From JBLNCE01 sp050260415 (lineage in GTDB: Bacteria; Bacillota; UBA4882; JAAYXC01), in NCBI GenBank assembly GCA_050260415.1, contig JBLNCE010000057.1:1-36371 (forward strand): DNA of 36,371 nucleotides. The letters are read 5' to 3'. Positions 35,794-36,371 of the stretch are shown piece by piece. A model generated the notes under the pieces. The model was given only the letters and a program-made list of their open reading frames with translations, had not been told where the DNA came from and ran no database searches. Position 1 is the first letter of the stretch. Every line of letters starts with the position of its first letter. Position numbers and translations under genes: made by a program.

Positions 35794-35858
35794 GGTTGAC
35801 TTTGGCGTCTTGGACTTGTCGGGCAGATGTCCCTACCTATCCGGGCACACGTACAAAC

Positions 35859-35891
35859 GAAAGCCAGGTAGTTGTCCTGGCTTTCATTATT
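35859..35891. terminator. Hairpin between convergent genes, possibly bidirectional
   Basis: GAAAGCCAGG (35859-35868) pairs perfectly with CCTGGCTTTC (35876-35885). It lies just downstream of the methyltransferase stop and could end that minus-strand transcript or back up the preceding terminator. Confidence 0.65.
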
Positions 35892-35922
35892 CCGCGAGGC
35901 ATACGTTAGGCTATCGCTGAAG

Positions 35923-36371
35923 TTATTGAACGTCAGGTTTTACTGCCTCGATCATTGCTGAAACAACATAGTCCTCAATCTGCCTTCCCGGCACCCAGGT
36001 GCGGACGAATTCCTTGCTCTCGCTCTTGGGGCTGATTCGGACCCTCTCAAAACCCACGATCTTTAGAATCGCTTCAAGTTCATCGATTAGCGACGCGCCG
36101 GCCACACATCCCGCATGAAGCGCCAGGTCTTGTTTTATTTGATCAGGCAATTCCGCCGTCGCGACTATGTCGGAGATCGCTAATCTTCCACCCGGCTTCA
36201 GCACCCGAAAAGTCTCCCGAAAGACCCGCTCTTTTTCCGGCGATAGATTGATTACGCAGTTGGAGATAATAACATCCACTGTATTGTCGGCAACAGGCAA
36301 GTTTTCGATTTCGCCCAGGCGAAATTCCACGTTCTTGAGACCGGTCTGGGTGGCATTCTTGCGCGCTTTGC
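35923..36371 (-). CDS. arsM: Arsenite methyltransferase, partial (5' end outside window)
   Basis: The frame is open to the right edge (coding KNATQTGLKNVEFRLGEIE before any start), so the N-terminus with the SAM-binding motif I is not seen. Present are FRLGEIENLPVADNTVDVII, SNCVINLSPEKERVF, VLKPGGRLAISDIV and HAGCVAGASLIDELE. The Cys residues in SNCVINLS and in GCVAGA match the two arsenite-binding cysteines of ArsM in its second half. The enzyme transfers methyl groups from S-adenosylmethionine to trivalent arsenic, giving methylated, often volatile, products. Convergent with the thioredoxin/CcdA-ArsG-like pair, forming an arsenic-related group. A related SAM methyltransferase is possible but less likely. 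Confidence 0.88.
   Translation of the reverse strand, partial: KARKNATQTGLKNVEFRLGEIENLPVADNTVDVIISNCVINLSPEKERVFRETFRVLKPGGRLAISDIVATAELPDQIKQDLALHAGCVAGASLIDELEAILKIVGFERVRISPKSESKEFVRTWVPGRQIEDYVVSAMIEAVKPDVQ

Larger units (their letters stand above)
35565..35922. other. Gap with the tail remnant and two hairpins
   Basis: 35565-35623 is the leftover coding for the last helix of the CcdA/ArsG-like protein. The rest has no gene, and holds the two hairpins listed separately, between convergent transcripts. Confidence 0.6.

Overview
The window reads as a chromosomal segment of a Gram-positive, polysaccharide-degrading bacterium, probably a Bacillota lineage. I base this on Lpl/Ytc-type sugar importers without their own ATPase, YesM/YesN-type and Cache-AraC regulators, strong AGGAGG-type ribosome sites and many TTG starts. 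I cannot name the species. Base composition changes sharply: about 1.2-9.9 kb is comparatively AT-rich, and from about 9.9 kb onward it is GC-rich. One AT-rich island lies inside the regulator gene at about 21.0-21.65 kb.

Left region (1-9.9 kb, decaying). It starts with the tail of a secreted beta-helix protein carrying two carbohydrate-binding modules (CBMs), which has no proper start. Next is a secreted metallophosphatase with two almost identical CBMs and a similar terminator. A YesM-like sensor kinase (frameshifted) and a YesN-like AraC response regulator follow on the minus strand. Then come an IS1182-like transposase relic and a permease pair with no binding protein. A 95-bp repeat with a promoter-like core lies upstream of the phosphatase and again upstream of the permeases.

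Middle region (9.9-30.8 kb, mostly intact). A cytosolic sulfatase is followed by a minus-strand operon GH5 -> ROK kinase -> SIS isomerase -> GH1. Divergent from it, the plus strand carries a binding protein, two permeases, a membrane Cache-AraC regulator, a Gfo/Idh/MocA oxidoreductase, a TIM-barrel sugar isomerase, a PGI/PMI-type phosphosugar isomerase, a GH130 phosphorylase resembling mannosylglucose phosphorylase, a PHP/DUF3604-like protein, a second GH130 phosphorylase and an exported clan GH-A glycosidase. A strong terminator closes the block. The inferred logic is uptake of beta-mannosides or gluco-mannosides, intracellular cleavage by GH5/GH1 and phosphorolysis by GH130 to mannose-1-phosphate. 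Entry into glycolysis would then go through a mutase encoded elsewhere and the PGI/PMI-type isomerase. The PHP protein between the two phosphorylases has no obvious role in this scheme and is the best candidate for something undescribed.

Right region (31-36.4 kb). It holds a CsgG/LpoB-like lipoprotein, a LUD-domain protein, a divergent zinc-ribbon/DUF2007/Nudix-like fusion, a nitroreductase, and an arsenic-type group: membrane-anchored thioredoxin, a CcdA/ArsG-like membrane protein broken near its C-terminus, and a partial arsenite methyltransferase running off the edge. The LUD gene and the fusion gene are separated by opposing hexanucleotide repeats. I saw no tRNA, rRNA or CRISPR array.
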